From Streptomyces asoensis (lineage in GTDB: Bacteria > Actinomycetota > Actinomycetes > Streptomycetales > Streptomycetaceae): 64,000 nucleotides of DNA. Positions 44,367 through 53,745 of this stretch are shown here, piece after piece; within the stretch, counting starts at the first letter, position 1; each line of letters opens with the position of its first letter. A program made the position numbers and the translations under genes. The stretch spans positions 62,001-126,000 of the forward strand of contig NZ_BNEB01000006.1 in the NCBI RefSeq assembly GCF_016860545.1. The letters run 5' to 3'. Under the pieces are notes generated by a model. The model searched no databases. It saw nothing but the letters and a program-made list of their open reading frames with translations, and had not been told where the DNA came from.

Positions 44367-45782
44367 ATGGACGTCAAGCTCGGCACCGGTCCCCGCACGG
44401 ACCACGCATCCCCCGCGACGGTGTCCCGTCGGCTGCGGCTCATCACGGTCGTCGCCACCTTCGGCGGGCTCCTCTTCGGCTACGACACCGGCGTCATCAA
44501 CGGCGCCCTGCCCTACATGACCGACGACCTCGGCCTCACCCCCTTCACCGAGGGCATGGTCACCAGCTCCCTCCTGCTGGGCGCAGCCCTCGGCGCGGTG
44601 GTCGGAGGACGGCTCTCGGACGCACGCGGCCGACGGCGCAGCATCCTCACGCTGGCGGTGCTGTTCTTCGTCGGCGCGCTGGCCGCCACGCTCGCCCCGA
44701 ACACCGAGGTCATGGTCGTGGCCAGGTTCGTGCTCGGTCTCGCGGTCGGCGGTGCGTCGGTCACTGTTCCCGTGTACCTCGCGGAGATCTCCCCCGCGGA
44801 GCGGCGGGGCGCACTGGTCACCCGTAACGAACTCATGATCGTCACCGGTCAGCTGACCGCGTTCACCTGCAACGCGGTCATCGCACGGGTGGGTGACGAG
44901 TCCGGGGGCGTGTGGCGCTGGATGCTCGTCGTGGCGACACTGCCGGCCGTGGCTCTGTGGTTCGGCGTCCTGGTGATGCCGGAGAGTCCCCGGTGGCTGG
45001 CCTCCAAGAGCCGCTTCAACGAGGCCCTGGACGTCCTCAAGCAGGTCCGGACCCGCCAGCGGGCCGAGGCCGAGCTCAAGGAGGTGGCCGCGCTCGCCGT
45101 CAAGGACGCCGAGCAGCAGCTCGGAGGCTGGGCGGACATCAAGGCCACCCCCTGGATCCGCAGGCTCATGTTCGTGGGCTTCGGCATCGCGATCGTGCAG
45201 CAGGTCACCGGTGTCAACACGATCATGTACTACGGCACCCAGATCCTCACCGACGCCGGTTTCACCTCCGACAGCGCGCTGACCGCCAACATCGCCAACG
45301 GCGTCATCTCCGTACTCGCCACGTTCGCCGGGATCTGGCTGCTCGGCCGCGTGCCCCGCCGCCCGATGCTGATGACGGGACAGCTCGGCACCATCGCCGC
45401 GCTGGTGCTGATCGGCGTCTTCTCGCTGATCCTGCCGACCGGCGACGCCCGGGCCTACCTCGTGCTCGCGATGACCGTCACCTTCCTCGCCTTCCAGCAG
45501 GGCGCAATCTCACCGGTGACCTGGCTGATGCTCTCGGAAATCTTCCCTATGCGGATGCGGGCGTTCGGGATGGGCATGGCCGCCGTCGTGCTCTGGCTGA
45601 CCAACTTCGCCATCGGACTCGCCTTCCCCTCCCTGGTCGATGGAGTGGGCGTGTCCAACACCTTCTTCCTCTTCGCGGTGCTGGGTGTCCTCGCCATCGC
45701 CTTCGTGAAGCTCTGCGTCCCCGAGACCAAGGGGCGCTCCCTGGAAACCCTCGAAGCCGAACTCCGCACGCGCTTCTCCTAG
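44367..45782 (+). CDS. iolT: MFS sugar/inositol importer (IolT-like)
   Basis: A 471-residue twelve-helix sugar porter. The family signatures GYDTGVINGAL, GGRLSDARGRR, PESPRWL, QQVTGVNTIMYYG and PETKGRS are all present in order. Position in the operon points to myo-inositol, giving the strain both an ABC and a proton-driven route. AGGAGG overlaps the iolE stop and lies four bases before ATG 44367. Confidence 0.85.
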   Translation: MDVKLGTGPRTDHASPATVSRRLRLITVVATFGGLLFGYDTGVINGALPYMTDDLGLTPFTEGMVTSSLLLGAALGAVVGGRLSDARGRRRSILTLAVLFFVGALAATLAPNTEVMVVARFVLGLAVGGASVTVPVYLAEISPAERRGALVTRNELMIVTGQLTAFTCNAVIARVGDESGGVWRWMLVVATLPAVALWFGVLVMPESPRWLASKSRFNEALDVLKQVRTRQRAEAELKEVAALAVKDAEQQLGGWADIKATPWIRRLMFVGFGIAIVQQVTGVNTIMYYGTQILTDAGFTSDSALTANIANGVISVLATFAGIWLLGRVPRRPMLMTGQLGTIAALVLIGVFSLILPTGDARAYLVLAMTVTFLAFQQGAISPVTWLMLSEIFPMRMRAFGMGMAAVVLWLTNFAIGLAFPSLVDGVGVSNTFFLFAVLGVLAIAFVKLCVPETKGRSLETLEAELRTRFS

Positions 45783-45804
45783 TTCAGAAACAGGTTGGAA
45801 TCAC

Positions 45805-46821
45805 ATGACCGTACGCGTAGGCGTCATCGGCGCCGGCTGGATCGGCCAGGAGCACATCCGCCGCCTCACCCACACCGTCACCGGCGCCCGGGTCACCGCC
45901 GTCACCGACATCGATGCCGCCCGGGCCCAGGACGCGGCAGCCCCGGTCGACGCCCGGGTACTGCCTGACGGCGCCGCTCTGATCGCCTCCGCGGAGGTCG
46001 ACGCCGTCCTCGTGACCTCGTGGGGCCCCACCCACGCCGAGCACGTGCTGAACGCGATCGCCGCCGGCAAGCCGGTGTTCTGCGAGAAGCCCCTCGCCAC
46101 CACCGCCGAGGACTGCCTCAGGATCGTCGAGGCCGAGACCGCGCACGGCAGGCGGCTGGTCCAGGTCGGTTTCATGCGCCGCTACGACACCGGCTACCGG
46201 CAGATGAAGAAGGTCATCGACTCCGGCCGGATCGGTGAGCCACTGATCGTGCACTGCGCCCACCGCAACCCGGCCGTCCCCGAGTCGTACACCTCCGCCA
46301 TGGCTGCCCTGGACACCGCCGTGCACGAGGTGGACGTGCTGCGCTGGCTCCTCGACGACGAGATCGTCTCCGCCCAGGTGCTCACCCCGCGCGCCACGAG
46401 CAGGCGCTTCGCCCATCTCAAGGACCCGCAGATCATGCTCTTCGAGACCGCCAGGGGCGTCCGCATCGACCTGGAGGTCTTCGTCAACTGCCAGTACGGC
46501 TACGACATCCAGTGCGAGACGGTCGGTGAAGAGGGCCTCGTACGGCTGCCCGACCCGGCCGCCGTGGGGGTGCGGACCGCCGCCTCGCACAGCACCGAGG
46601 TGCTCACCGACTGGGTCGGCCGCTTCCGGGACGCCTTCGACACCGAGTTCCGGGAGTGGATCGCGGGCGTCGCTGCCGGGGACGCGCCCACGGGGCCGTC
46701 CGCCTGGGACGGATACGCCGCCACCGTCATCACCGCCGCGACCGCCGAGGCCCTGGAGTGCGGGCACGTCGTCGCAACCGACCTCAAGCCCCGTCCCGCC
46801 TTCTACGGAGGTACCGCGTGA
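45805..46821 (+). CDS. iolG: myo-inositol 2-dehydrogenase-like protein
   Basis: A 338-residue Gfo/Idh/MocA oxidoreductase, the best candidate for the first step, myo-inositol to scyllo-inosose with NAD+. Rossmann motif GVIGAGWIG (residues 6-14), CEKP with Lys95, GFMRRYD near 120 and TAVHEVDVLRW near 172, containing the catalytic Asp/His region, all fit IolG. Its C-terminus is coupled to the next gene by GTGA. Close to the paralogue at 33986, so the two may act on different inositol isomers. Confidence 0.85.
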   Translation: MTVRVGVIGAGWIGQEHIRRLTHTVTGARVTAVTDIDAARAQDAAAPVDARVLPDGAALIASAEVDAVLVTSWGPTHAEHVLNAIAAGKPVFCEKPLATTAEDCLRIVEAETAHGRRLVQVGFMRRYDTGYRQMKKVIDSGRIGEPLIVHCAHRNPAVPESYTSAMAALDTAVHEVDVLRWLLDDEIVSAQVLTPRATSRRFAHLKDPQIMLFETARGVRIDLEVFVNCQYGYDIQCETVGEEGLVRLPDPAAVGVRTAASHSTEVLTDWVGRFRDAFDTEFREWIAGVAAGDAPTGPSAWDGYAATVITAATAEALECGHVVATDLKPRPAFYGGTA

Positions 46822-47684
46822 AGATCGCCCTCGACCCGTACATGTTCCGCGCCCTGCCGATCGACGACATGATGCGCACGGTGGCCGAACTCGGCTACGA
46901 GTACATCGAGTTGTCGCCGCGCGACGACTTCATGCCGTTCTTCCTGCACCCGCGCGCGGACGATCGGCGGATCGCCGAGTTGAAGAACTCCCTGCGCACG
47001 CACGGCGTCAAGCTGTCCTCGGTGCTGCCGCTGTACAAGTGGTCCTCACCCGACGAGAGCGAGCGGCAGGCCGCCGTCCGCTACTGGAAGCGGATGATCG
47101 AGATCACCGCGGACCTCGAATGCCCGCTGATGAACTCGGAGTTCAACGGCCGCCCCGAGCGCGCCGCCGAGAGCGAGGCCGCGTTCTGGCGCTCCCTGGA
47201 GGAGCTGCTCCCGCTGTTCGAGCGCGAAGGCATCGCTCTGAACCTGGAGGCTCACCCGGACGACTTCTGCGAGGAAAACACCCCCGCCGTGGACCTGGTC
47301 CGGGCCATCAACAAACCCTGGGTGAACTACCTGTACTGCGCCCCGCACTCCTTCCACCTGTCCGGGGCGGACCCGACGGCCGACATCGCGGCGATGATGC
47401 GCTACGCCGGTGACAAGCTCCGGCACGTGCACATCGCGGACTCCTTCAACCACAAGGGCTCCAGCGGCCTGCGCTACATCCTCAACCCGCCCGGCACCGC
47501 GGCCCGCATCCACCAGCACCTCGACATCGGCCAGGGCGAGGTCGACTGGGACGCCTTCTTCGGCACCCTACGGGCTCTGAACTTCGATGGCGTGGCCACG
47601 GCGTGCGTCTTCGCCTGGGAGGAACGGGCCCGCGAGTCCTCGGCGTTCATGCTGGACCGCATCACCAAGGAACTGGCCGGATAA
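46818..47684 (+). CDS. Sugar phosphate isomerase/epimerase (IolH-like)
   Basis: A 288-residue TIM barrel of the xylose-isomerase-like group. ELGYEYIELSPRDDF near residue 25, MNSEFNGRP near 109, NLEAHPDDF near 142 and HVHIADSFNHKG near 204 carry the metal-ligand residues. The combination resembles IolH, an accessory protein of inositol operons with an unsettled role. It is the last gene of the operon and starts at GTG 46818 with GGAGG six bases upstream. Confidence 0.75.
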   Translation: MKIALDPYMFRALPIDDMMRTVAELGYEYIELSPRDDFMPFFLHPRADDRRIAELKNSLRTHGVKLSSVLPLYKWSSPDESERQAAVRYWKRMIEITADLECPLMNSEFNGRPERAAESEAAFWRSLEELLPLFEREGIALNLEAHPDDFCEENTPAVDLVRAINKPWVNYLYCAPHSFHLSGADPTADIAAMMRYAGDKLRHVHIADSFNHKGSSGLRYILNPPGTAARIHQHLDIGQGEVDWDAFFGTLRALNFDGVATACVFAWEERARESSAFMLDRITKELAG

Positions 47685-48264
47685 CCCAACAGGTTCGTGT
47701 TCGAGGACGTGACATGGTCCGGGCTCTCGGCGGCGTACAGACAGGACGGTGTCGGAGCTGATGAAGGTGGGGCCGTCCCAGGAGACGTCGAGAAGGACGG
47801 ACATCCATCCGTCTTCCTTACCAGTCTGCACGACCTTGAACTGGGACTTCGTCACCAGTGTCTCAAGCACTCGGCAGAGAGCGTCAGTGCTTCGTTCCGG
47901 GCCAAACCAAACATGCCACTGACAACAGCATGACGCTCGGGCACTGGCAGTCAGACGCAGACCATCACTCCGGCGTCGTGGCGTTCCTCGCCTGCGACGA
48001 CGCCTCGTTCATCACGGGGCATCGTCGCGGACGGCAACAGCACGCGCCGCTGATACGGACAACTCACGCCCGCATGGTCCCAGTCGGGGCCCTGACACGC
48101 TCGGTCCAACCGACCTAAACACATGCCTGGGACGCGGCGTCGAGAAGTTCGGACCGACGCGGTGGAGGGCGTGGGCCGCCCGTGCCACGTGAGCGAGGCA
48201 CCGGGTCGATGCATGAGATCACCGAGTCCGGCAGAACCGGCTTCTCGCACCGCTACTCCCGGAA
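47685..48264. other. Intergenic stretch with no supported gene
   Basis: About 580 bases between the end of the inositol operon and the terminator of the rhamnosidase. Short frames exist on both strands, for example 47568-47870 minus (with TKSQFKVVQTGKEDG), but they lack start signals and family features and may be decayed sequence. The convergent gene ends make regulatory function unlikely. Confidence 0.5.
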
Positions 48265-48293
48265 GTGCGGCTGCCGTTCTCCGGCAGCCGCAC
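48265..48293 (-). terminator. Strong hairpin after the rhamnosidase gene
   Basis: A perfect 12-base-pair stem (GTGCGGCTGCCG with CGGCAGCCGCAC) and a five-base loop, 15 bases beyond the rhamnosidase stop. No T-run follows, as is usual for Streptomyces hairpin terminators. Confidence 0.75.
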
Positions 48294-48308
48294 CCCCTGC
48301 CGGCCCCG

Positions 48309-51300
48309 TCAGCCGGCGTTGAACCGGTACGACCCGGCCGAAGCCCGGTAGACCTTGTAGGCGGCCCCACCCGCCGTGGCGTCGCCGACGAAGCCGACAC
48401 CCCGCGGCGCGTCCACCGGCTTGCCCTGCGTGGGCACCCAGATCTCGGCCTTCGTGTTGTACGGGACCGTGACCTCGAGCTCGATCCTGCCGTCCGGGCG
48501 CCGCTCCCACTGCGAGGCCACCTTTCCGCGGACCGTGTCGATCGCCGCGCTCACGCGGTCGAGGGTCTTCGGCGACAGGTCGGTGTCGTGCGTGTCCTTG
48601 GGAACGCGGCTGTTGACCGCCGCCGAAGGTACATACGGGCGGATCCTGAGGGATTCGTAGGCGATGTCCGTCGGACGGATGCCGGCCAGGCTCTGGTAGA
48701 ACCACGTCGCCACGGTGGAGCGGTAGTGGTGGTTGACCGAGAGCCGCTCGCCCCACTGCTCCCACAGGGAGGTTGCGCCGCGGGCGATCTGGTCCACGTA
48801 GCCGGGTGCACCGGTCTGCGTGACGGCCTTCAGGGCGATGTCGGTGTACCCGTGGTCGCTGAGGAGGTTGAACTCGTAGCGCGAGCCGTACATGTCGTTC
48901 TGGATGTGGTGGTCCGCTGCGACGATGCGGTCGGCGAGCAGCTTGACGAGTGCCTTCTTGTTCTCCGCGACAGTCTTCGTGCCCGCGAGGTAGCGCGGAT
49001 CGGAGGGCTTCAGGTCCGAGCCGGGTACCAGGTCGAACGCGATGGCCAGGGTGTTCTCGCTGGAGATGCTGCCCTGGGTGAAGTGGCCTTGGTCGGCGTC
49101 CCAGTAGTTCTCGATGAACGCCTTGCGCAGGGTGCGCGCCAACTGGGCGTAGTGCGTGGCGCGTTCGGTGCGGCCGATGTGGCGGCCGACCTCGTCCATG
49201 TAGTCGCAGAAGTAGATGTAGTAGGCGAGGCTGATGACCGCGTTGCTGCCCGGGTTCTCGGCGCCTGAGTAGGCGCCGAGGGAGGCCTCGAAGATGTAGT
49301 GGTTCTCAGCGGTGAAGAGCGTCTCGTAGTACTTCAGGAGCGTGTCCTGATGCTCGTAGAGCTCGGCGAACAGGCTGCTGTTGCCGTAGTACGTGTACAG
49401 CTCTCGCGGCATCACGAAGTACGCGGCGTCCCAGGCGGGGACAGCCTTCCATGCCTTGTTCCATCCCGGCGTGTGGTCGTAGCCGTAACCGCCCTTGGGC
49501 ATGGGGACGACCATGGGCAGCTGGCCACTGGAGACCTGGTTGTCCGGGAAGTGCCGCAGATAGGTGGTGAACACGCCGTTCACGTCCCAGGTCAGCGACT
49601 GCGACTCAGAGCTGGCCATGGCGTCGCCGGTCCAGCCGTTCTTCTCACGGGAGGGGGTGTCGGTGGGCTTTTGCACCAGGTTGTTCTGCTCGGCCCATTC
49701 GAGGTTCTGCTGCAGGCGGTTGAGCAGAGCGTTGTCCGTGGCAAAGGTGCCGGTGCGGGCGAAGCCGGTGCGAGCGACGGCGACCGTGAGCAGCTCGGCG
49801 TCGCGGTCCAGGTCGGGTGCGCGCCCCAGGACGGCTTCGAGGTTGCTCACTTCCAGGTAGCGGAAGCCGAAGTGGCTGAACCGCTGCTCCCAGCGCTGCG
49901 TGGCGCGCCGGCCAACGGTGTAGTAGTGCGTCTGCAGGTTCGCGTCGTGCTGGAAGTTCTCCTCCTCGACCGACAGCGGGGAGCCTGATGCCCGGTTGCC
50001 GCCGCGCAGGCGCAGGGTGAGCCCCTCCTTGTCCGGGCGGACTCCGGTCAGGGACAGGCGTACCAGCCCGGTCATGATCTGGCCGTAGTCGAGGATCCAG
50101 ACGCCGGAGCCGGGCACGGTCTCGGTGAGGGCGACCGGGCGCAGCGTGCGGTTGACCAGGACGGGCTCGGCCTCGTGCGCGCGTACGACGGCGGGCGTGA
50201 AGCCCTCGGGGATCTTCGTGGCCGGCAGCACGCCGTGGTACTTCGGCGCCGGGCTCGCGCAACTGCCGGGCGAGATCAGGGCGGTGGCCGGTCGCCAGTC
50301 ACGGCCGGTGCGGTAGTCCACCGAGCGCCAGTCGCCGAGCCGGTCGGCCCGTCGTGCGTCGTACTTCTCGCCCGAGTACACGGAGTCGAAGGTGGTCGGC
50401 CCGTCCGTGCTCAGCCAGTCCGCGTCCGTGACGAGAGTGGTGGCGTGGCCGTCGGTGTAAGTGACGACGAGTTTGGCGCGCAGGCGGGGCTGGCCTGCGT
50501 ACGGGGCCAGCTGCCAGAACCACTCCTGGGGCGTGGTCAGTCCGTACCAGCCCCGCCCGAGCTCGGCGGCGAGCACGTTCTTCTCTCCGGCCCGCAGCCG
50601 CGCGGTGACGTCGAAGGTGTCGTAGAGAACGGTGCGGTCGTACGTGCTCTGCTCGGTGAGCAGTCGGGGCACGTTCATGCCCGCGCGGTCCGCCGACTTG
50701 CCGTCGACGGTGAGCGGGGCGCCGTTGACGGTGAGCGTGACGTTACCCGCGGCGCTCAGGTGCAGACGGGCCGTGGCGATCTTACGGCCCTTGGGCAGGT
50801 CGAAGGCACGGCGCAGCAATGGGGCGGGGTTGGCGATGGGCAGGACGCTGTTCCTGGCCGGGATGTACGGGTTCTTGGGCGGGAAGGTCAGGCCGTCGAG
50901 GGTGGCGATTCCGGCCTCGAAGGGGTTGGCACCGGTGGTGAGGTCGACGGCGAAGACAGGTGCTCCGGTGCCGGTCACCTTGACGCTGCGGACGACGGCG
51001 GAGGTGCCGCCGGCGAAGCCGAAGCTGCCGTGCCGGCGGATCTGGTCGCCGGTCAGGGTGCGGCTGTCGACCTCGACGTCGTTGACGGTGGTCGTCACGG
51101 TCAGACCTCGCACCGCCACGACCACCGTGTGGTCGCGAGTGTTCCAGGTGTCCTTGGTCAGTCCCGTCGTGGCCGGGAGGGGGACCGTGGCGACCGGGAC
51201 GGTGCGGGTTCCGTCGGTGGTGGGGTTGGTCTCGCTCTGCGGGTCGTAGTGGTTGACGCCCCAGTCGGGCTCGGACGTCCCGTCGTCCACCCAGGTGTTG

Positions 51301-51980
51301 CCGGCCCAGTGGCGGGTCTGCATGGCCAGCTGCATGTCGTCGCCGGTGCGCTGGATGGTCCAGTTGAGGCCCTCGCTCCAGGTCTTGCCGACGGCCTCGG
51401 CGCGCAGCAGCAGCGACAGGCCGCCCGCCGGGTCGGCGCCGCCGCGGAAGACGACGATCGCCTCAAGGTCCTCCCAGTCGTGGTTCTGGGCCACCCGGCC
51501 GCCGATCCAGCGTGCGCCGGACCAGTCCTTCTCGCCGTTCAGCAGGCCCGTCTCCCACCGCGCGGGGGCGCTCCACGGGCCGCGCGCGCCGCTCTCGTCC
51601 CAGGTGCGCACCTGCCAGAAGTACGCCCGCTCCGAGTGGAGTCCGGGGCCGTTGTACGGGGCTTCGGTGCTCGACGTGCCGGTCACCGTGCCGCTGACCC
51701 AGACGTCGGATCCGCCCGGACGTGTGCCCACCCTGATCTCGTACGCGCTCTGCCGCTTCACCGGAGGTATCCAGCTGAACGCCGGTGCCGTCTGGGTTCC
51801 GAGGGGCTGGGTCCGGGAGTTGACCTGGAGAGCCGTGGGCGCGAGTCCGCCTGACCGAGGAGCGGGCCCGCCCAGCGCCAAGGCGCTGGACGCGGCGGTG
51901 AGCGGGAGAGCGGCGCCGGCCGCCGTCATGACAGCGAGCACGCGCCGACGGCTCGGCGCGCTTCTGTTGTCCTCGGCCAC
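48309..51980 (-). CDS. Secreted alpha-L-rhamnosidase (GH78)
   Basis: A 1223-residue enzyme that releases terminal rhamnose from plant glycosides or polysaccharides outside the cell. A twin-arginine signal (SRRRVLAVMTAAGAALPL, ending ALA) is followed by an Ig-like domain, an extra lectin-like insertion (about residues 165-330), the N-terminal beta domain and the six-hairpin catalytic domain. DTPSREKNGWTGDA (about 770-785) is the GH78 acid motif and GATSLWEQWGE (about 1068-1078) the second Glu region. GTG 51980 has AAAGGA ten bases upstream. It is monocistronic, with an operator at 52023 and a hairpin after the stop. Confidence 0.9.
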   Translation of the reverse strand: MAEDNRSAPSRRRVLAVMTAAGAALPLTAASSALALGGPAPRSGGLAPTALQVNSRTQPLGTQTAPAFSWIPPVKRQSAYEIRVGTRPGGSDVWVSGTVTGTSSTEAPYNGPGLHSERAYFWQVRTWDESGARGPWSAPARWETGLLNGEKDWSGARWIGGRVAQNHDWEDLEAIVVFRGGADPAGGLSLLLRAEAVGKTWSEGLNWTIQRTGDDMQLAMQTRHWAGNTWVDDGTSEPDWGVNHYDPQSETNPTTDGTRTVPVATVPLPATTGLTKDTWNTRDHTVVVAVRGLTVTTTVNDVEVDSRTLTGDQIRRHGSFGFAGGTSAVVRSVKVTGTGAPVFAVDLTTGANPFEAGIATLDGLTFPPKNPYIPARNSVLPIANPAPLLRRAFDLPKGRKIATARLHLSAAGNVTLTVNGAPLTVDGKSADRAGMNVPRLLTEQSTYDRTVLYDTFDVTARLRAGEKNVLAAELGRGWYGLTTPQEWFWQLAPYAGQPRLRAKLVVTYTDGHATTLVTDADWLSTDGPTTFDSVYSGEKYDARRADRLGDWRSVDYRTGRDWRPATALISPGSCASPAPKYHGVLPATKIPEGFTPAVVRAHEAEPVLVNRTLRPVALTETVPGSGVWILDYGQIMTGLVRLSLTGVRPDKEGLTLRLRGGNRASGSPLSVEEENFQHDANLQTHYYTVGRRATQRWEQRFSHFGFRYLEVSNLEAVLGRAPDLDRDAELLTVAVARTGFARTGTFATDNALLNRLQQNLEWAEQNNLVQKPTDTPSREKNGWTGDAMASSESQSLTWDVNGVFTTYLRHFPDNQVSSGQLPMVVPMPKGGYGYDHTPGWNKAWKAVPAWDAAYFVMPRELYTYYGNSSLFAELYEHQDTLLKYYETLFTAENHYIFEASLGAYSGAENPGSNAVISLAYYIYFCDYMDEVGRHIGRTERATHYAQLARTLRKAFIENYWDADQGHFTQGSISSENTLAIAFDLVPGSDLKPSDPRYLAGTKTVAENKKALVKLLADRIVAADHHIQNDMYGSRYEFNLLSDHGYTDIALKAVTQTGAPGYVDQIARGATSLWEQWGERLSVNHHYRSTVATWFYQSLAGIRPTDIAYESLRIRPYVPSAAVNSRVPKDTHDTDLSPKTLDRVSAAIDTVRGKVASQWERRPDGRIELEVTVPYNTKAEIWVPTQGKPVDAPRGVGFVGDATAGGAAYKVYRASAGSYRFNAG

Positions 51981-52022
51981 AGGATCAGGTCCTTTCGCTC
52001 ACGCCGGCCGTCCCGACCGCGC

Positions 52023-52036
52023 TTGAAACGTTTCAA
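52023..52036 (-). promoter_or_regulatory. Palindromic operator upstream of the rhamnosidase
   Basis: TTGAAACGTTTCAA is a perfect 14-base palindrome with central CG, the pattern of LacI/GalR-family operators. It lies 43 bases before the rhamnosidase start in an AT-richer promoter stretch. No LacI-type gene is adjacent, and the site differs from the ACTAG palindromes of the inositol genes, so another, distant regulator is expected. Confidence 0.65.
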
Positions 52037-52039
52037 TAC

Positions 52040-52447
52040 TTTCCAATCGGTAAGCTTATGGAGCGGGTGGCGCGAAGGCAACGGTCATGAGCGCGAAAGG
52101 CCCGCATGACGTACCAGCGATTTCGTCCGCGTGATGACGCCACCCCGCTCCTGGCGCTGACCAACGCCGTCGGCCGGAACATCACGACGGCATGACGAGC
52201 CACCACGACGACACCCTGGGGTGCGCGAAACAGCTCCTCCAGCACTACGAGGGCGCGCCGCCGGGGCCGACGGGACCCCGTCGCAGCCGAAGAGCTGCCC
52301 GGCGTAGCGGGCCAGGTCCTCGTCCAGCCGGTACCACTTGGGTGAACTCGGTACGGACGGCGACACCATGAACCGCGAACTCGATGGTCGCGGCAACGAG
52401 AACGGACCAGGCCGCGACAAAGGAGCTGCGGCCGGCGCGGCGAGCCG
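52040..52447. other. Region without an intact gene
   Basis: About 400 bases between the rhamnosidase promoter and a decayed transporter gene. Short frames on the minus strand contain coding-like pieces (KWYRLDEDLARYAGQLFG near 52275-52350) but in shifting frames, so this may be an old, unrecognisable pseudogene. Confidence 0.4.
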
Positions 52448-53370
52448 ACCTCAGGTCACGAGCGCGTCGCGGGCGAGATCCTCCTGCCCATGGCGGCCGG
52501 ACTCGTCGCACCCGAGCGGCGCGGTCGGGTGATCGGCACGCTGCAGGCCGGGCTGATCGGCGGCATCCTGCTGGCCGCGCCTTCGGCGGTGTCCTCGGCA
52601 AGCACCTGGGCTGGCGGGCACCGTACCTGGTCGCCGCCGTACTCACCGCACTGCTCACCGTGGCGCTCGGCGCCACGCTGCCCACCACCGTCCCCGCAGT
52701 TCGCGACGGCTATCCGGCGCTCCTGGCCGACACCCTGCACATGCTGCGTACAGAGAAGGAGCTCCGCCGGTCCGTGCTCTTCCAGGTCACCGTCTTCGGA
52801 GGGTTCAGCGCCGCCTGGACCGCGGTCGCACTGCTGGTCACCAGACCGCGCTACGACATGGGCACACAGGCCGTGGGCGTGCTCACCCTGGTCGGCGCGG
52901 GCAGCACGTTCCTCGCCCCCTCCGCCGGCAAGTGGGTGGACCGCTACGGCGCCGACCGTGTCAACCTGTGGCGCGTCGCAGCCGGACTCGCCACGGCGGG
53001 CGTACTGGTGGGCGGCTCGCTCGGCGGTGTCGCCGGGATCGTCGCTCTGGCCGCCGGGCTGCTGCTGATCGACGTGGCGGTACAGTGCGGACAAGTCGCC
53101 AACCAGGCCCGGATCTTCGCCCTGCGCCCGGAGATTCACAGTCGGCTCAACACGTGCTACATAACCTGCTCGTTCCTCGGCGCGAGCGCGGGGTCCTTGC
53201 TCGGCACCCGTGCCTACACGCTCTTCGGCTGGTGGGCGGTCTGCGCGCTCATCGCAATCGCCGTAGCGGCGGCCGTGGTGACACACCTGGTCGGGGGCGG
53301 CAGGCTCCCTATGACCGGGGCCGGTGCAAAGGACGCGATCGAGCCCGCGCCAACGATCCCCTCTCGGTAA
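52448..53370 (+). pseudogene. Decayed MFS transporter
   Basis: The stretch encodes the C-terminal two thirds of a major-facilitator exporter. It starts in one frame (EILLPMAAGLVAPERRG, then IGTLQAGLIGGILLA) and continues after a one-base shift near 52575 in another (FGGVLGKHLGWRAPYLVAAV and on to a normal C-terminus at 53370). The first four or so helices are absent. The later part is still free of stops, so decay is recent or partial. No intact efflux gene is nearby. Confidence 0.75.
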
Positions 53371-53560
53371 CGCCGCGATCTACGAGCTTCTCGCCTCCGC
53401 CACCACGAGCTTCAGCCCCTTCCTCGAGCTGACCGCGACCGAGGCGCACACCGCCAGGGACAACGTGGCCGTCGCCTGGCACGGTTCCGCCATCACCCGG
53501 GACCTCAAGCCGGTCAACTGGTCGGGCATCAACGTGCTCGAGCCGCCCCGGCCAAGACCG
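53371..53560 (+). pseudogene. Fragment resembling a SnoaL/NTF2-like protein
   Basis: A piece in one frame reads HTARDNVAVAWHGSAITRD then LKPVNWSGINVLE, the pattern of the core strands of SnoaL-like NTF2-fold proteins (AWHxxxTTRDGxPVxWTGINVxR). Neither a start nor the C-terminal strands are present; downstream codons are Arg/Pro-rich and noncoding in character. Low confidence, as it rests on a short motif. Confidence 0.35.
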
Positions 53561-53745
53561 CAATGGAGGAATGCGGCGAGCGACTCCGCAGGACACCGGT
53601 TCCCTCGAACTTCGGGGCTCCGGAGCTTCCGGCCGCGGGTTCAACAGCAGAGCCATGCCCGCTGCCCGCCGCAGGGCTAGAACAAAGACCTCGCCACGCC
53701 CACTGAGGCCGCGTACGTCGCAGCCCGATCAACGGGAGATGATTA

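Noticed and set aside
50175..51854. A 559-codon open frame on the plus strand
   Set aside because: Antisense shadow of the rhamnosidase with Gly/Val/Arg-rich noncoding composition.
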